Assembly: GCA_963969285.1 (NCBI GenBank)
Contig: OZ017740.1
Coordinates: 155,607,319-155,671,318 of the forward strand
Direction of reading: 5' to 3'
DNA from: Odontomyia ornata
Taxonomy: Eukaryota > Arthropoda > Insecta > Diptera > Stratiomyidae
DNA: 64,000 bases
Positions 1-11,128 of the stretch are shown here, in pieces (within the stretch, counting starts at the first letter, position 1; every line of letters starts with the position of its first letter). The position numbers and the translations under genes are program-made. The notes below the pieces were generated by a model. That model saw only the letters and a list, made by a program, of their open reading frames with translations, was not told the origin of the DNA and made no database searches.

Positions 1-1010
1 GTTTGCTGTACTGCTTTAATGGCAGTCTTGCCTCATATTTCCCTGATATCCCACAATACGTAGTACTTGTTGCCGGGGTCTTTGTCGAGGCTTCCCCCCC
101 CCCCCCCCCTGTTTCGCGTCAGGTCTGTTTTCTTGTTAGGTGTTTGTAGGAGCTTTGTTTGCTGGCACTTTTAGAAGAAGTTTCCTTGCGTTTTTGTCGC
201 TCCTTTTGTCCACCCATCAAGTGCCACTTCCTTTCTCCTTTTATTCTGATCTCCTTCGATTGGGCTTGAAACGTCCTTTTATTGGTGTTTGATGGCGCAA
301 CTATCTGCGTTTGCCCTTTAGGCTTAGCCCATACCACTTTTTAACCTTCTGCCCTTCTTTAGCCTTTGACGAGCTCATCCGGTAATGACATATGCGGTGT
401 AGGAGCTAATCTAGCTCAAGAAGCGAATTCCTTACATCTTTGCTGATTTTTGGCGAGTCGCATATCATATCTTATTCTTTCAAGGACGTCTTCCGCTTTC
501 CAGATCATCTTTGTTTCTTGATGTCACTGGACGGTAATTGTCCTTTGTAACCTATTTTCTTGGGAGAGTTTATCATCTTACATTTCCGAGTACAGAACTT
601 CAGCTGCATATTCAGTGGAGGCAGTGAAATGATCACTCCTTTCTTTTTCTGCCGTGATCACTTTATCGTTTCGGTAGCAGTTGCAGTAGTAACCATCAAA
701 TTTGCAATTTTCTTTATATTTTCTCCCACCGCGCGAATATCTGGCACATCATGCAGAATTTCCCGCTCATCCCTTTTTGGCCGCTCTGGCATTCGCATCA
801 TTTTTCTGCTGCGCCCGTTTGCCGCAGGAATCTCAGTCTTGACAAGGCTTTCCGCTAATCTCCGTTTTTCGTCCGTCTTCACTGTCATTGTATTTGTCGT
901 CATTGGTACCGCCTCCGATGTGCTGTTAACATCGTGGCTGCGGTCGCTGATTGCGTCTTCATTGCTGAGATTTTTGCTTATTTCTTTTGGATTTTTAAGG
1001 TGGTAATGGC
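1..1010 (-). pseudogene. R1-clade LINE ORF1 (gag-like) remnant
   Basis: Read on the minus strand this is a decayed copy of the first ORF of the R1-like LINE that is better preserved at 47.0-48.5 kb. The stretch at 119-337 (QSKEIRIKGERKWHLMGG) aligns with QSKEIGIKEGRKRHLMG near 47.7 kb. The part at 370-1000 matches the acidic and basic spacer of that ORF1 (AAEVLYSE against AEVLHSE). Stops and frameshifts break it, and the zinc-knuckle end would lie beyond the window start. ORF1 proteins of this clade bind RNA in the retrotransposition particle. A run of 16 C lies at 94-109. Assignment rests on resemblance to the other copy, not on a database search. Confidence 0.6.
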
Positions 1011-1014
1011 TCCA

Positions 1015-3133
1015 TTTCGATCGTGTCCACTCTCGGAGCCGCTATCTCCGTTCGTGTGTGTGGCTGCCTTTTTGATCCCATGACATCGCCAACATCGGTG
1101 TCATTTTGGTATGATGGACTGATTAATTTGGCTGTGATACCAATGCAAAGCATTATTTGGTACATTACTTTACGATCAATACTGTCGTATTCTTGCGAAA
1201 AGGCAACGAAAATTTGGTGTACGTCTATGTTAAACTCCCTGCATATCTAAAGTACCTGCTGGTCAGTGAACAATTAGTCTATTGTCGATCTACCTGCTCT
1301 AAAACTACTTTGATACTATGAGCTTATGATCCGATTTTATTTTCTAAGATCTTTGAACATATTTTGTACGCTGTAAAAAGCAATGATATGCCTCTATAGT
1401 TTTCGCACTGTAGCTTTTCACCGTTTTTGTGGATAGAGAATATAATTGGTTAGCTCCATTCGTTCGACATATGTTCTTGTTGCCAAATGTGCTGGATGAC
1501 TTTGTGAATAGCTTCACGAACACTGCTGCCACCATCTTTAATGCGCTCCACTAGAATCTCATCGATGCCCGGCGCTTTATTATTCTGTTGGGCTTTGATG
1601 GTGGAATAAACTTCATCCAGAGTTGGTAGGGCCCTCCGGAAACATCTATAGGCTCCGATGTTCTGAAACATACGCAGAATTGAAGAGGTTCTTGAAATAT
1701 GATGCCCATCTTTTCTTAATCTTGGTTTCATCAACAATGGTATTACCAATATCATCACGACAGGGGGTGGTCTTGGGCTGATAACCTCGTTTCAAGCTTT
1801 TCACTACTTTGTGTGGTTGTCTTGTGTTGTAGCTCGCTAGATTTACATCGATACTTCCCAATTGGTCGTCATAGTATTTGCTTTTCTTAATTCTAATTAT
1901 CTCATTCGCTACTCTTCTCAGATTTTCATAATGTTCTCTCCTCGCCCTGGTTTTCCTACCTAAGTTTTCTTTGTATGCCTGTTTGTTTTTGTCGAACGCA
2001 TTTTGGCACACTTCATTGAACCAATCGTTTCTTTTGCGCCGGGCTTGATGTCCGATCGTCTGTTCTGCCACGGTCTTAATAGCCGCTTTCACTTCCATCC
2101 AGAGTTCGTTACTTGTTTTCATTGATGTGTCTGATAAGATGGGAGCCAGCTGGTTGTCGAGGATATCCGTGACAGGTTTTGCCAAAGACGCCATATGGAG
2201 CCTTTCAATGTTGAATTTTTGTATCGGGATGGTCTTTGCCGATTACGCCTTTGACATACGACATCGATAGGTTAGTTGGATCAATTAATGATGATTGGCT
2301 CTTCTGTACGGACGTCAAGTATGTTCGAGGTCCAACGTTGTTGGATCAGAACACGGTCGATCTGATTTTATGTGTTGCCATCCGGTGATACCCAGGTCAT
2401 TTTATGAATGCGTCGATGTGGGAAGTGAGTCGAACGTATGACTAGATTCCTGCTACATGCAAAGTCAATCAGGCGCTGGCCGTTGTCGTTTGTTGCTCAT
2501 TGCCAACCTTAGCATGCATGCCACCCAGAATTATTTTTACGTATTTTTGTCGTTTGAGGCAATGAGGGAAGTAGTCTTTCAAGGTAGAACATTTCCTTCG
2601 TTTCTTCGTCCTTTCCTTTGGTTGGGGCATGTGTGTTTATCAGCCAAATTTTTAAAAATTTCCTTTTTAATAAGGATCGCACACAATCGTTTATTGACTG
2701 CCTTGAAAGCAATAATGCGTGATTTGAACTCCCTATCCACAATAAAGGCCACTCCGAATTCTAGTTTTCTTGTAGGCTTCCCACTTTTGAATTATGTGTG
2801 CGATCTCAGATCTTGAGTATCATTTCCAGCGTAGTTAGTTTCCTAGATTGCCAGCATGTTTAACTTATATTGACTGGCTTGTTATAAAAGGTCCTTAACA
2901 GCGCCGGGGTAATTGAATGGTCTGACATTCCAAGATTCAATGCTTTGTCAATCCCAATCCATTCTGAGGCTATTCTGCTGGTTTCGAAACAGTGTAAGGT
3001 TATCCAGGGAAGGGAAGTTAGCCTGTTGCCCAAACTCCATACCGGCGGCATGGTTATTACTTTCGATTACGTAATTTTCGCCACTATATTCCTCCTCTAC
3101 GTCAGCTAGCTGCCCACAAATTTTCCGAGGCAT
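1015..3133 (-). pseudogene. RTE-clade LINE: endonuclease, linker and start of reverse transcriptase
   Basis: A non-LTR retrotransposon reads from right to left. At 2509-3133 lie pieces of an apurinic-type endonuclease, with INTHAPTKGKDEETKEMFY, the usual motif of RTE/craniofacial-development-protein-2-like endonucleases. At 1646-2194 is the basic linker (DWFNEVCQNAFDKNKQAY). At 1450-1758 the reverse transcriptase begins with the NNKAPGIDEI motif followed by EWS, and continues in other frames through 1344-1535 to about 1050. The catalytic FADD-type box is not found here. At least three frames are needed to read it, so it is inactive. The 3' part is replaced near 1010 by the R1 ORF1 piece. Confidence 0.8.
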
Positions 3134-3439
3134 TTCATTTATTTAACGAACTGAATTTCTTTACACTTAGACGTATAGCACGAGGCGTCGCGTTTTTTCT
3201 TATCCCGGGCCTTAAAGCTAATTTGTGACTCCAGTTCGTAGTCCATAGTATTCCCTGTACTATATCACACTATATTTCACCGTACATATTTCGTCTGCAG
3301 ATACGTCGTAGATTACTAGAGCTTCAGACTTTCAACAAGATTCCATTTCATACAACGGCTAATATAAGATTGAATTATTGTTTTCTTTTTGAATATGGAC
3401 TGGATAAACCTCAGTTATTTCTAACGACTAAAGGCATTG

Positions 3440-4080
3440 AAAGCATATTCCATTACAAGTCATTCCGTTTTCTTTTGCGGTTCTTCCTTCATCGTCGCAG
3501 CACTGCAGCCTCTCTAGGGCCATCCTTTCCTGCAATTAGTACCTCGAACTGTATTGGCTCATCGACCGCGTCCTCCTATTTCGATGTACTGTCTTCGCCA
3601 GCCGAGTCAGAACAGCGTTTCTTCCGTTTTCCCACTGATCTCCGCCCTTCAGTTCTCCCAATGAATACCTTTTTGGGTATCCGTTGTTCGTCCATACAAT
3701 TCATGCGGACAGCGCATTGCAACTTCTGCAGCCTTATAATCGTTGAGACCTCCGGCTCGTAAAAAATTTCATACAGCTCATGGTTGTATCGAATTCGCCA
3801 TTGGTCCCCATCTAACTTCGCTCCGATTATTCGCCTCAGGATCCGTCTCTAGAAGGCGTTCAAAGGCGTTCAATACGTTTGTGTATGCTTGGGTTCGGGT
3901 CCATATTTCGCACCCATAGCAAAGCACAAGTTTTTACAGTGCTACACGTATACAAATATAAGAGCGCTCCGGTATCTGTAGGGCTACCGTCAGGTTCCCT
4001 TTGTTCAGCGGTAAAATTGATCCTTGTGGGGCCAAGTTGCAAAATGGTATCCATCGAACGCTCTCGGGGTAACTTTCTCA
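3440..4080 (-). pseudogene. RTE-clade LINE: C-terminal reverse-transcriptase fragment
   Basis: In minus-strand frames the stretch gives a YG..WT-like block near 3900, then RRIIGAKLDGDQWRIRYN, then HELYEIFYEPEV and RIPKKVF. This is the conserved order of the C-terminal thumb and tail region of insect RTE-type reverse transcriptases. It lies on the 5' side of the endonuclease fragment at 1015-3133, the reverse of the order in an intact element. It therefore belongs to a second copy or a rearranged one. Several frameshifts are present. Confidence 0.7.
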
Positions 4081-4086
4081 TTTATT

Positions 4087-4117
4087 AGGGTTTTGTAAAA
4101 TAATTTTACAAAACCCT
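4087..4117. repeat. Perfect 15-bp inverted repeat (palindrome)
   Basis: The arms AGGGTTTTGTAAAAT (4087-4101) and ATTTTACAAAACCCT (4103-4117) are exact reverse complements around one base. The right arm is also the left terminus of the element that follows. The left arm looks like the terminus of another copy, so two element ends seem to abut here. Confidence 0.85.
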
Positions 4118-5128
4118 ACTAGTTTCGCGACCAGTCTGTTCGTCTGTCCGTCCGTCTGTCCGTCCGTCCGTGTGTCACAGCAGTTTTTCTCGGAAACTGC
4201 TTAAGCTAGAAACATCAAATTTTGTGTGTAGATGTAAAGTGGTGATTTCTTCAAAGTTCAACTACAAAAAAATTTTATAAGGGATTTAAGGAGGGTCTCC
4301 CCATATAAGAGAGTGACCCCCCGAAAAAAAAAATTTCATTGAAGGTAGCCGATATGGGTATCAAATGAAAGGTCTTGATGAGAACTTTTCAAAACAGGTC
4401 TTAGTTTGGCAAAATTTGTTTCGAGGGGCGCACAGGGAGGGGAAATACACGAAAAATTTGTGTCCCCCCCCCCCCCCCCCCCCTCGCAATTGGACACCTG
4501 TGATCTGAAAAATCTGAAAAAAATCAGGAATGTAGGCCTTGGTGAGTACAACAACAACAAATACGTGAGAAGTCGCAATTCACTCAACTTTGTTAGTAAT
4601 AGTATGATTTATCGATTTTATGTTTTCTTGAATAAAATCTTAACGATACCCTTAAATTCAATGAAATTCAGTACGTGGATGTCTATTTATAAGATTGATC
4701 TATCCTGAAAGTTTCATAAAGATGTTTAGCGATGTTATAGCGGTTTGAATTTTCCTGTATTACTATGGAACAATATGCGCTGCATTTATTACTATGGCTA
4801 TGGAACAACATGCGCTTTTTACCAACTCAGACACTACAGTTTTGCTAGGATTTGCATGAAAATTTCAGGAATGATAGGTGTCATATAGCTCTTTGAGAAT
4901 CGGTTCAGCTAGTGGTATCAGTAATCGTAAAACAAAATAGTGGCTGTTTTAAATGCGAAGATTGAACAATTTTGAGTTGTTTTTTCCCAACTTCAACGTT
5001 TAAGGTGCATGCTTTGAACACTTGATTCAATTTAATGAATGACTGAAGATGAGTACCTACAATTAATGCTCATAAGTGAAACAAGTCAAGGAGGTGGGAG
5101 AGAGCTCCTAGCAAAAGGGTTTTGTAAC
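4103..5128. mobile_element. Non-autonomous terminal-inverted-repeat element, about 1 kb
   Basis: The left end reads ACAAAACCCT and the right end (5116-5127) AGGGTTTTGTAA, giving inverted termini of about 11-12 bp. No ORF in the interior resembles a transposase. It holds CTGTCCGTCCGT repeats (4140-4175), a run of 20 C at 4464-4483 and AT-rich sequence. It fits a deletion derivative or MITE-like DNA transposon. I cannot assign a superfamily, and no convincing target duplication was found. Confidence 0.5.
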
Positions 5129-5161
5129 CATTCTGTTGCACAATACCAGTACACCCTGTGT

Positions 5162-5206
5162 GGGAGCTTGATATGATGTGTATCCTATATACACATCAAG
5201 GCTCCC
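5162..5206. repeat. Imperfect hairpin
   Basis: GGGAGC at 5162 and GCTCCC ending at 5206 flank pairing TTGAT...GTGTAT / ATACACATCAAG segments, which would form a stem of about 18 bp with a small bulge. It lies just outside the element at 4103-5128. Its function is unknown. Confidence 0.45.
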
Positions 5207-5638
5207 GGGGAGAGAGAGATATTCCAGTATGGTACTTATCTGCTACTTTATACTCGCCAACTAGATCAGTAAAAGAGTGTTTTTGTATTATGAGTTAAGT
5301 TTTATTTTATTCTTTGTTTGGTAATATAATAACACGTTCAGTTGACTATATTAATATTGAAAACATATTTCGCTATTGAATTCTTTTAATAATTAATTTG
5401 TTACAGAGACGTATAAAGTTCGGGCATTTATGGAGCGATTAACGAATGAAATTTTCTGAAGTGATTAATTTATTAAAGAACTAGTTAATGAGGTTTTATA
5501 TTTACATATTTATGAATTTAGAGCGTTAATGGAGCAGTTGATTTCCACAATTTACGTCCATTTCAATTAAATTTTTTAGTTGTGGAGAAGAAAAATAGAA
5601 TTTGAATAAACCAATTAATTTATTTAGGCTTTAACTGT
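5200..5638. other. AT-rich stretch with no gene seen
   Basis: No ORF of note and no recognised repeat. It is AT-rich with several near-palindromic AT blocks, and is presumably intron sequence or old repeat of the host gene. Confidence 0.4.
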
Positions 5639-5812
5639 TGCTCGGGCTGACGCCTTGAGCACGCAGTTATATTAACGAATCGATTGATTATAATCCAACT
5701 GCTAGCCCCGGGCACAAAGCCTTGGGACGCTAATACTCGGACTGATGCCTTGAGTACGCAGTCAGATTGATAAATCAATCAATTACTAGTTCAACTGCAG
5801 GCCTCGGGCCGG
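5639..5812. repeat. Two-unit tandem duplication, about 80-95 bp per unit
   Basis: The motif CTCGGrCTGAyGCCTTGAGyACGCAGT occurs at about 5640 and again at about 5735. In both units it is followed by GATTGAT/GATTGATAA-like and TCCAACTGC/TTCAACTGC blocks and then GCCyCGGGC. The units have diverged by about 15-20 per cent and contain indels, so the duplication is old. Confidence 0.65.
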
Positions 5813-6078
5813 GTTTTCGCACTGTAGCTTGTCACTTTTTTTTGTTGATAGGGAATATAGTTGAGTGGCTCCACTCGTTCGGCATACGTTCTCGTTGCCA
5901 AATGTGCAGGTGACCTTGTGAATAGCGTCCTGAACACTGCTGCCACCATATTTAATGAGCTAAACTGGAATGTCATCGATGCCCTGTGCCTTATTGGTGG
6001 AATAAACTTCCTCTCTAGCTGGTGGGACCACTGGAAGCTCTTCGGAAGCGTCTATCGGCTCCGATGTTCTGGAGCTAT
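5813..6078 (-). pseudogene. RTE-clade LINE reverse-transcriptase fragment
   Basis: The minus strand repeats the segment at 1385-1665 with moderate divergence: FTRSPAHLATRTYAE here corresponds to FTKSSSTFGNKNICR there. It covers only the region just after the NKAPG-type motif. It ends at about 6078, immediately before the LTR of the BEL element, which probably inserted into it or beside it. Confidence 0.7.
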
Positions 6079-6090
6079 ATATAATTGGGT

Positions 6091-6301
6091 TGTGTGATTG
6101 AACTTTAATTTGCTTAAGTGAGCAAATTGTTTACTTGCAAAAAATACATTGCGAGGCGTTCACCTAATGATTTATGCAGTTTAAGGTACTTTGTACTTTC
6201 GAGGAATTTGTTAAGTTAACATTTTTATTGATTGGTTTTAACACAGACAGAAATGATCAATAAGGTTTTGTAATACTGCGTTTCGGGCTTTTTTATTAAC
6301 A
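6091..6301 (-). repeat. 3' LTR of the BEL element
   Basis: A 211-bp repeat, TG...CA bounded, homologous to the two halves of the other LTR at 13692-13761 and 15249-15358. Shared blocks include GAGCAAATTGTTTACTTGC and TACTTTGTACTTTCGAG. Confidence 0.8.
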
Positions 6302-6350
6302 TTACCGCCCGCCAAGAACCGTTAGGGTCTTAAAGCCGATGTTCATCATA

Positions 6351-8022
6351 TCATGTTGTGGATGAAGGTTTTGGTGATATGGTCCTTTTTATTTTGGTAG
6401 TGATTTGTGTGCGCCACACCCAATAGATAGTAGTGATGGTGAGCCCTGCACATATCAAGCAGGATAAACAAATTGAAATGGTCGATATTGTCGCGTGCGG
6501 TCTCATTGTCTTCAAATGAATTCCGCTAATTTGTTCATTCAGTTCTTCTTGTTCATTCAGTAAGAACATCAATGACTCTGATGGAAGGACCTTGAGATAT
6601 GCTCAATAGTTTGATTTCAGCGTGATGAAATGTGAGGTTCAGTTTTGGAACGCTTGGTGAGAAATAAATTGGAAAAGGTTTACTAGCGAAGCTTCGGTCG
6701 CCTCCCAGGATGTACGTGTATTCTTCTGCTTAGAATTGACAGTCTTGCGTTATCTTGACTATCCCTGTTCCGTTGATTAAAAAATCGCTGCGGATTCCTT
6801 GACAAACTTATTGCGCATGGATAGTTCGAGGTGTAATGAACAGCCATGAGTTCGAGGACATCATTTGTTGCCAAATTGATCTTGATATGCGGAGGGTTGT
6901 CTCAGGACAGGTAGCCTGATTATGGAGGTTATAAAGTTCCTTTAAGACACAGTTTGGTTTTGTTCTTATTTCTGTGAGAATTGCAGTAGTCAGGAGGTAA
7001 TTTCCGGATGTTAGCTCTGGGGCTTCAGTAAGGTCAGTCCTAGTTGTTTCGAAATAGAGCTGATCATGGTAGTTTATTCCTAGGATTGAGTTGATGATGC
7101 TGAATGCAGAAAATACATCTGACTCTTGTTGATGAGGTATAGACAAGGCCTTGATGAGGTTAAATTGACGATGGTCAATGATTGGCAGAAAATCGTGAAT
7201 ACTGAGGGTGCTTCCATGTACTCTGACAATCATCTTGGGCGTAGTGGAATGTAAAATCACAATATGCGCGGGTAGTAGTTCTTGAGTTGATAGTTTTCTG
7301 CAGGTCTGCCAGCTTTATACATTCGAAAATCCTTTGTTTAGTGTGGAAAGCATCCCAGATATGGTTGTACTTGGAGTTGACTTCTTGAATGTAATTGATG
7401 GCGCGGTGGAAAGTTGCTAGGAATTGGATAGTGACTTGATTGGTATCTGTCGTGCATACCAGCTCTTTGCTTCATTTATTTGCTGAAGTCCTTTCGTGAG
7501 CTGGGTTGAGAAGCGCTCGAGCTGCCTATTAATTTTACTTGATGTTGTGTTTAACTTTTTTGTTGCTTGATGGATGATTTTACCTTGATGACCGAGCATG
7601 TTCTTCAAGCTATCTTGGTGAGCAAAGAGTGTCTACATCAGTGATAATCTCGTCATTTACTCCGAATAGAGCCGTGAGCATTTGTCCAAAAATACCACGC
7701 TTATGTCGCACATGCATGAAATGTAGGAGGTTTATTTTATGTATTGTTTCCTCGCTGAATTCTGAGATGTGTTTGACAAGATCTTCACAATGTAGTGTCT
7801 TAGATGTTTGCCTTCTTATAGTGCCATGGATGTTATACTGGAGTTAGTTTTTTGGATATTTGTCTTATCCTTGTCTAAGTCAGATGTTGGGACTTCAATG
7901 TTAATTCGTAACGATCCTCGAATTAAGTTTGCTGTCCCGACTTGTTCCATGTACAACCCAGAATTCACTGCTGACACATTAGCACTTGAAAGTGCCGGAG
8001 GTGGGAAAACCCCGAACACCAT
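6351..8022 (-). pseudogene. env-like gene of the BEL element, broken
   Basis: A candidate start at 8022 opens a short hydrophobic leader followed by PPPALSSANVSAVN, a plausible secretion signal. Then come a stretch at 7417-7608 with heptad-like helix content, a long middle block at 6808-7260, and a C-terminal piece at 6351-6572 with one membrane segment (about 20 residues rich in I, L, C and T) and a short basic tail. The order signal, ectodomain, coiled coil, membrane anchor is that of a class I-like envelope protein. The pieces lie in different frames, so no full protein is made. Assignment is by position and topology, with low sequence resemblance. Confidence 0.6.
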
Positions 8023-8163
8023 GAGAATGGTTAGTAGAATTGTTGGGATATTTACTAAAGTTCAGGTTACTCTTCTTTTCCTCAGGGTAGGGATGTTTGA
8101 ACCAGTATAACGCTTGATAGCTTTATGTGTTGTCACATCGTTTTCTGTAATTAAAGGTGGATT

Positions 8164-9400
8164 TTATGGTGGAGGCTGGTGCTCTTCATTGAAAGGAAGT
8201 TTGCAGATTTTAACGATGAGGCGCTTTGTTGTGTTACCTCTAAGATTGACCGTGAATGTACGCACTAGTCCATCTGGTCCTGGGTGCGTTGCCGAGATCC
8301 ATTGAATTGATGGCATGTGATCGATTTTAACTAACACGAGCTCGCCTACCTTGAAGTTCTCTTGGCGCTGAAGCCATTTTGATCGTTGTTGTAGGCGTTG
8401 TAAATACCCTTCTGACCATCTTCGCCAGAAGGATTGTTTCATTTGTTAAACCAGATACCATCTTTTTAACAAAGTACAGCTCAACTCACTACAGTCACTT
8501 TTTATTTCGAAAAGGTTTGTACCTGATAAGAAATGCCCAGGTGTCAGTGCGGCGAAGTCGTTTGGATCCTCGCTAATTTGTGTGGTGAGTGGCCGAGAGT
8601 TCATGCATGCTTCAATCCGAGCCAATAACGTGTTCATCTCTTCGACGTTTAAAGTTTGTTTTCCGATGGTTTTGTAAAGATGTGCTTTCATCGATTTCAC
8701 GCCGTCCCCCGAAATGAGGACTACTGGGGGGAATTAACTTCCACTGTATGCCTTGATTAGCAACTTCAGCACTTCATGCTTGCATTGACGCTCGGTATAT
8801 TGCTTGAAGTTGTTTATTTGCACCAAGGAAGTTAGAACCACAGTCACTGTAGATCGACTGGCATTTTCCTCGTTTTGGGATGAGAATGCCTGCGTAGCGC
8901 TGCTATGCAGGTGTTTGGGGTTAAATCAGATATGAGTTCCAAATGAAAAGCCTTCGTTGCCATACAGACAAATACTGCAATATAGGCTTTCGTGGTCTTA
9001 GCACCACGTCCTTCGTTCCATTAGATAATAATTGGTCCTGCATAGTCAATGCCAGTGTTCAAGAATGGTTTTTCTAGCTGTACCCTGACGGCTGGCAAGT
9101 TTCCCATCAGCTGTGTGTTGGGTTTAGCGGTCATTCTGAAGCAAATCATGCACTCTCTTACTGCTGTTTGCCCTGATGTTATCCAGTATGAAAGACGAAG
9201 AGTAGCGAGGGTCAGCTGACATCCTCCATGCAGAGTTAGATGGTGAGCCCATTTTATCAACAATTTAGCGAGAGGGCCGTTTGGAATGATTGCTGGATGT
9301 TTCGCTGCTTCTCCGATAAGTACGTGTTGAATCCGACCACCTACCCTTACGATGCCTTCGTGATCCATCTTAGGTGCCAAGGTTTTTAAGTGGCTGGTTC
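8164..9400 (-). pseudogene. BEL/Pao integrase
   Basis: At 9021-9380 the minus strand shows the zinc-binding H-x3-7-H...C-x2-C module (HHLTLHGG ... CMICF), then NTGIDYAGP with the first catalytic Asp of the DDE core. The second Asp block (YSDCGSNFLG) is readable in another frame near 8850. At 8446-8700 is EACMNSRPLTTQ with TPGHFL, the block that follows the catalytic Glu region. At 8164-8442 is the C-terminal domain typical of Pao integrases (FWRRWSEGYLQRLQQRSKW, HPGPDGLVRTFTV). At least three frameshifts split the gene. It would insert element cDNA into the genome. Confidence 0.85.
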
Positions 9401-9983
9401 TGTGGACACTTTTGCCTTTTATAAGTTGCTGAATTTCTTCGCTATAACTATGGTGTTGCGAAATGCGGATGCATGTATTCGATGCTTCTCAAAGCTCAAA
9501 TTCAGTTAAATTTCCCTTTCGTGTCGTTTTTGGTCGTCTAGCGTTAAATGTGAATCGCTGACATCATGCCACAATTCTTTTAAGTCTGTAGAATGATGAG
9601 TATCTTCCGAGGATTTCTGGAGGCTCTGCTACATTGACTGTCAACGATATAATTTATCTTTCGTCTTCTTTTGTTGGTTGAAGTATTGATTGAGGAATTC
9701 GTATGGTTCGGGCAGTTAGCCATTCCGGTCCATTCCACCAGAGTTTTGATGTTAGCAACTGTTTCGGGTACATTCTTCTGGGTGCGATATCAGCTGGGTT
9801 GTCTGTTGTCCTGACATGATGCCAAAGCTCAACAGAGCTGTGTTGTTGAATGATGCTAACGCGATTTACCACGTAAACTTTCCACTTAGCTGCTAGTTTT
9901 TGAATCCCAGGCAAGGACGGTGATTGAGTCAGTCCAATAATATCGAGGGACGCTGGCCTATTTATGCGCTTTGATGACTTCAT
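9401..9983 (-). pseudogene. BEL/Pao RNase H and connection region
   Basis: The reading frame at 9654-9983 contains NRPASLDIIGLTQSPSLPG and HHVRTTDNPADIAPRRMYP. The DNPADIASRG-like block is the hallmark of the RNase H end of Pao polymerases. The upstream part, 9990-10200, carries further pieces in other frames. It would degrade the RNA strand during reverse transcription. It is broken by stops. Confidence 0.75.
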
Positions 9984-10205
9984 CCATGAGTTTGACTAAA
10001 AGAACTGCTCTATTGTGTTCTAGCCTTGATACGGACTCGACTTCACTGGAGTGACTTTCGATTTCGCCGTTACAAGTGTCACCTTGGTTGATGTTGGGGA
10101 TGTGACTCGAATGTATACGACTGCGGCGTACGCGGTTTTAGACGAGTCGCAAAAGCCATGCAGCTCAAATTGGTGAGAAGGAGTAAATTGGATGTACCGC
10201 GTGAT

Positions 10206-11128
10206 TCACAGCTTTTCTAGTTCTGCGAGTTGACTTCGGAATTTCACCCATTCCTTTGCTGTACTAGGTGCAACGTCATCATCCCAACCTTTATCCTCTT
10301 CCCATAACTGTCGTAGCGTCTCTTTCCCAATGATTATGCACGGCTGTAGCCACCCAATAGAGTCGAACAGCTTTGAAACTTCATGTAGTATGTTTCGTTT
10401 GAAGAATTTGGCTTGACAGTCTGCTTTCGTGATGGAGAATGAAAATTCATCGGTTGCGGGATGCCACTGGATATCCAAAGTCTTTATATTTTCCGTGACT
10501 GCTATATGTAAGGGAAGCTGTGTTTCGCGTTCTGATTCTGGGACTCGTTCTAATACTCGTGGATGGTTGGCCGACCACTTCCTTAAGTGAAATCCTCCTT
10601 TGTTCAGAAGTCTTCGCAAATCGGTTTGTAATTGAACAAGGCTTTCAATGTTGTCTGATCCAGTCAACACATCGTCAACATAAAAGTCACTTGCTAACGT
10701 TTCTGCTGCTTCGGGAAATATAAAAGACTCATCTGCGGCTAATTGATGTAATGTTCTCATCGCTAAGTAAGGGGCACAAGCCGTCCCATAAGTAATCGTG
10801 TTCAATTGCAAGTGCAATTACGTCGCCATAGAATCCTTTGAAAATGTTGATCCTATTCATGCACCGAAATTTGTTGGTACATTTGCTCTATATCAGCCGC
10901 AAAAATGTACCTGTGCTGCTTCCACCGCATCAACAAATGAAGCAAGTTCCCCTCAATTGTATGTCCCGTGTGAAGGAGCACATTCAGTGATTTTCCCTTC
11001 GATCCTTTTTGCGAGGCATTGAATACCACTCTCAGTTTGGTCGTACTGCTGGTTTCTCTGACCACGGCACGGTTGGGAAGGTAATATGCTGTCGTCATTT
11101 TTAATCGTTCAGCGGGGACTTTCGACAT
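10206..11128 (-). pseudogene. BEL/Pao reverse transcriptase
   Basis: Two frames cover the palm: 10853-11128 with RVVFNASQKGSKGKSLNVLL and AADIEQMYQQI (first catalytic Asp), and 10206-10817 with the active-site box FYVDDVLTGSDN. YVDD followed by LTG is diagnostic for BEL/Pao. The tail includes DSIGWLQPCIIIGK and LWEEDKGWDD. One frameshift near 10830 separates the halves; the catalytic residues themselves are kept. Confidence 0.9.
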
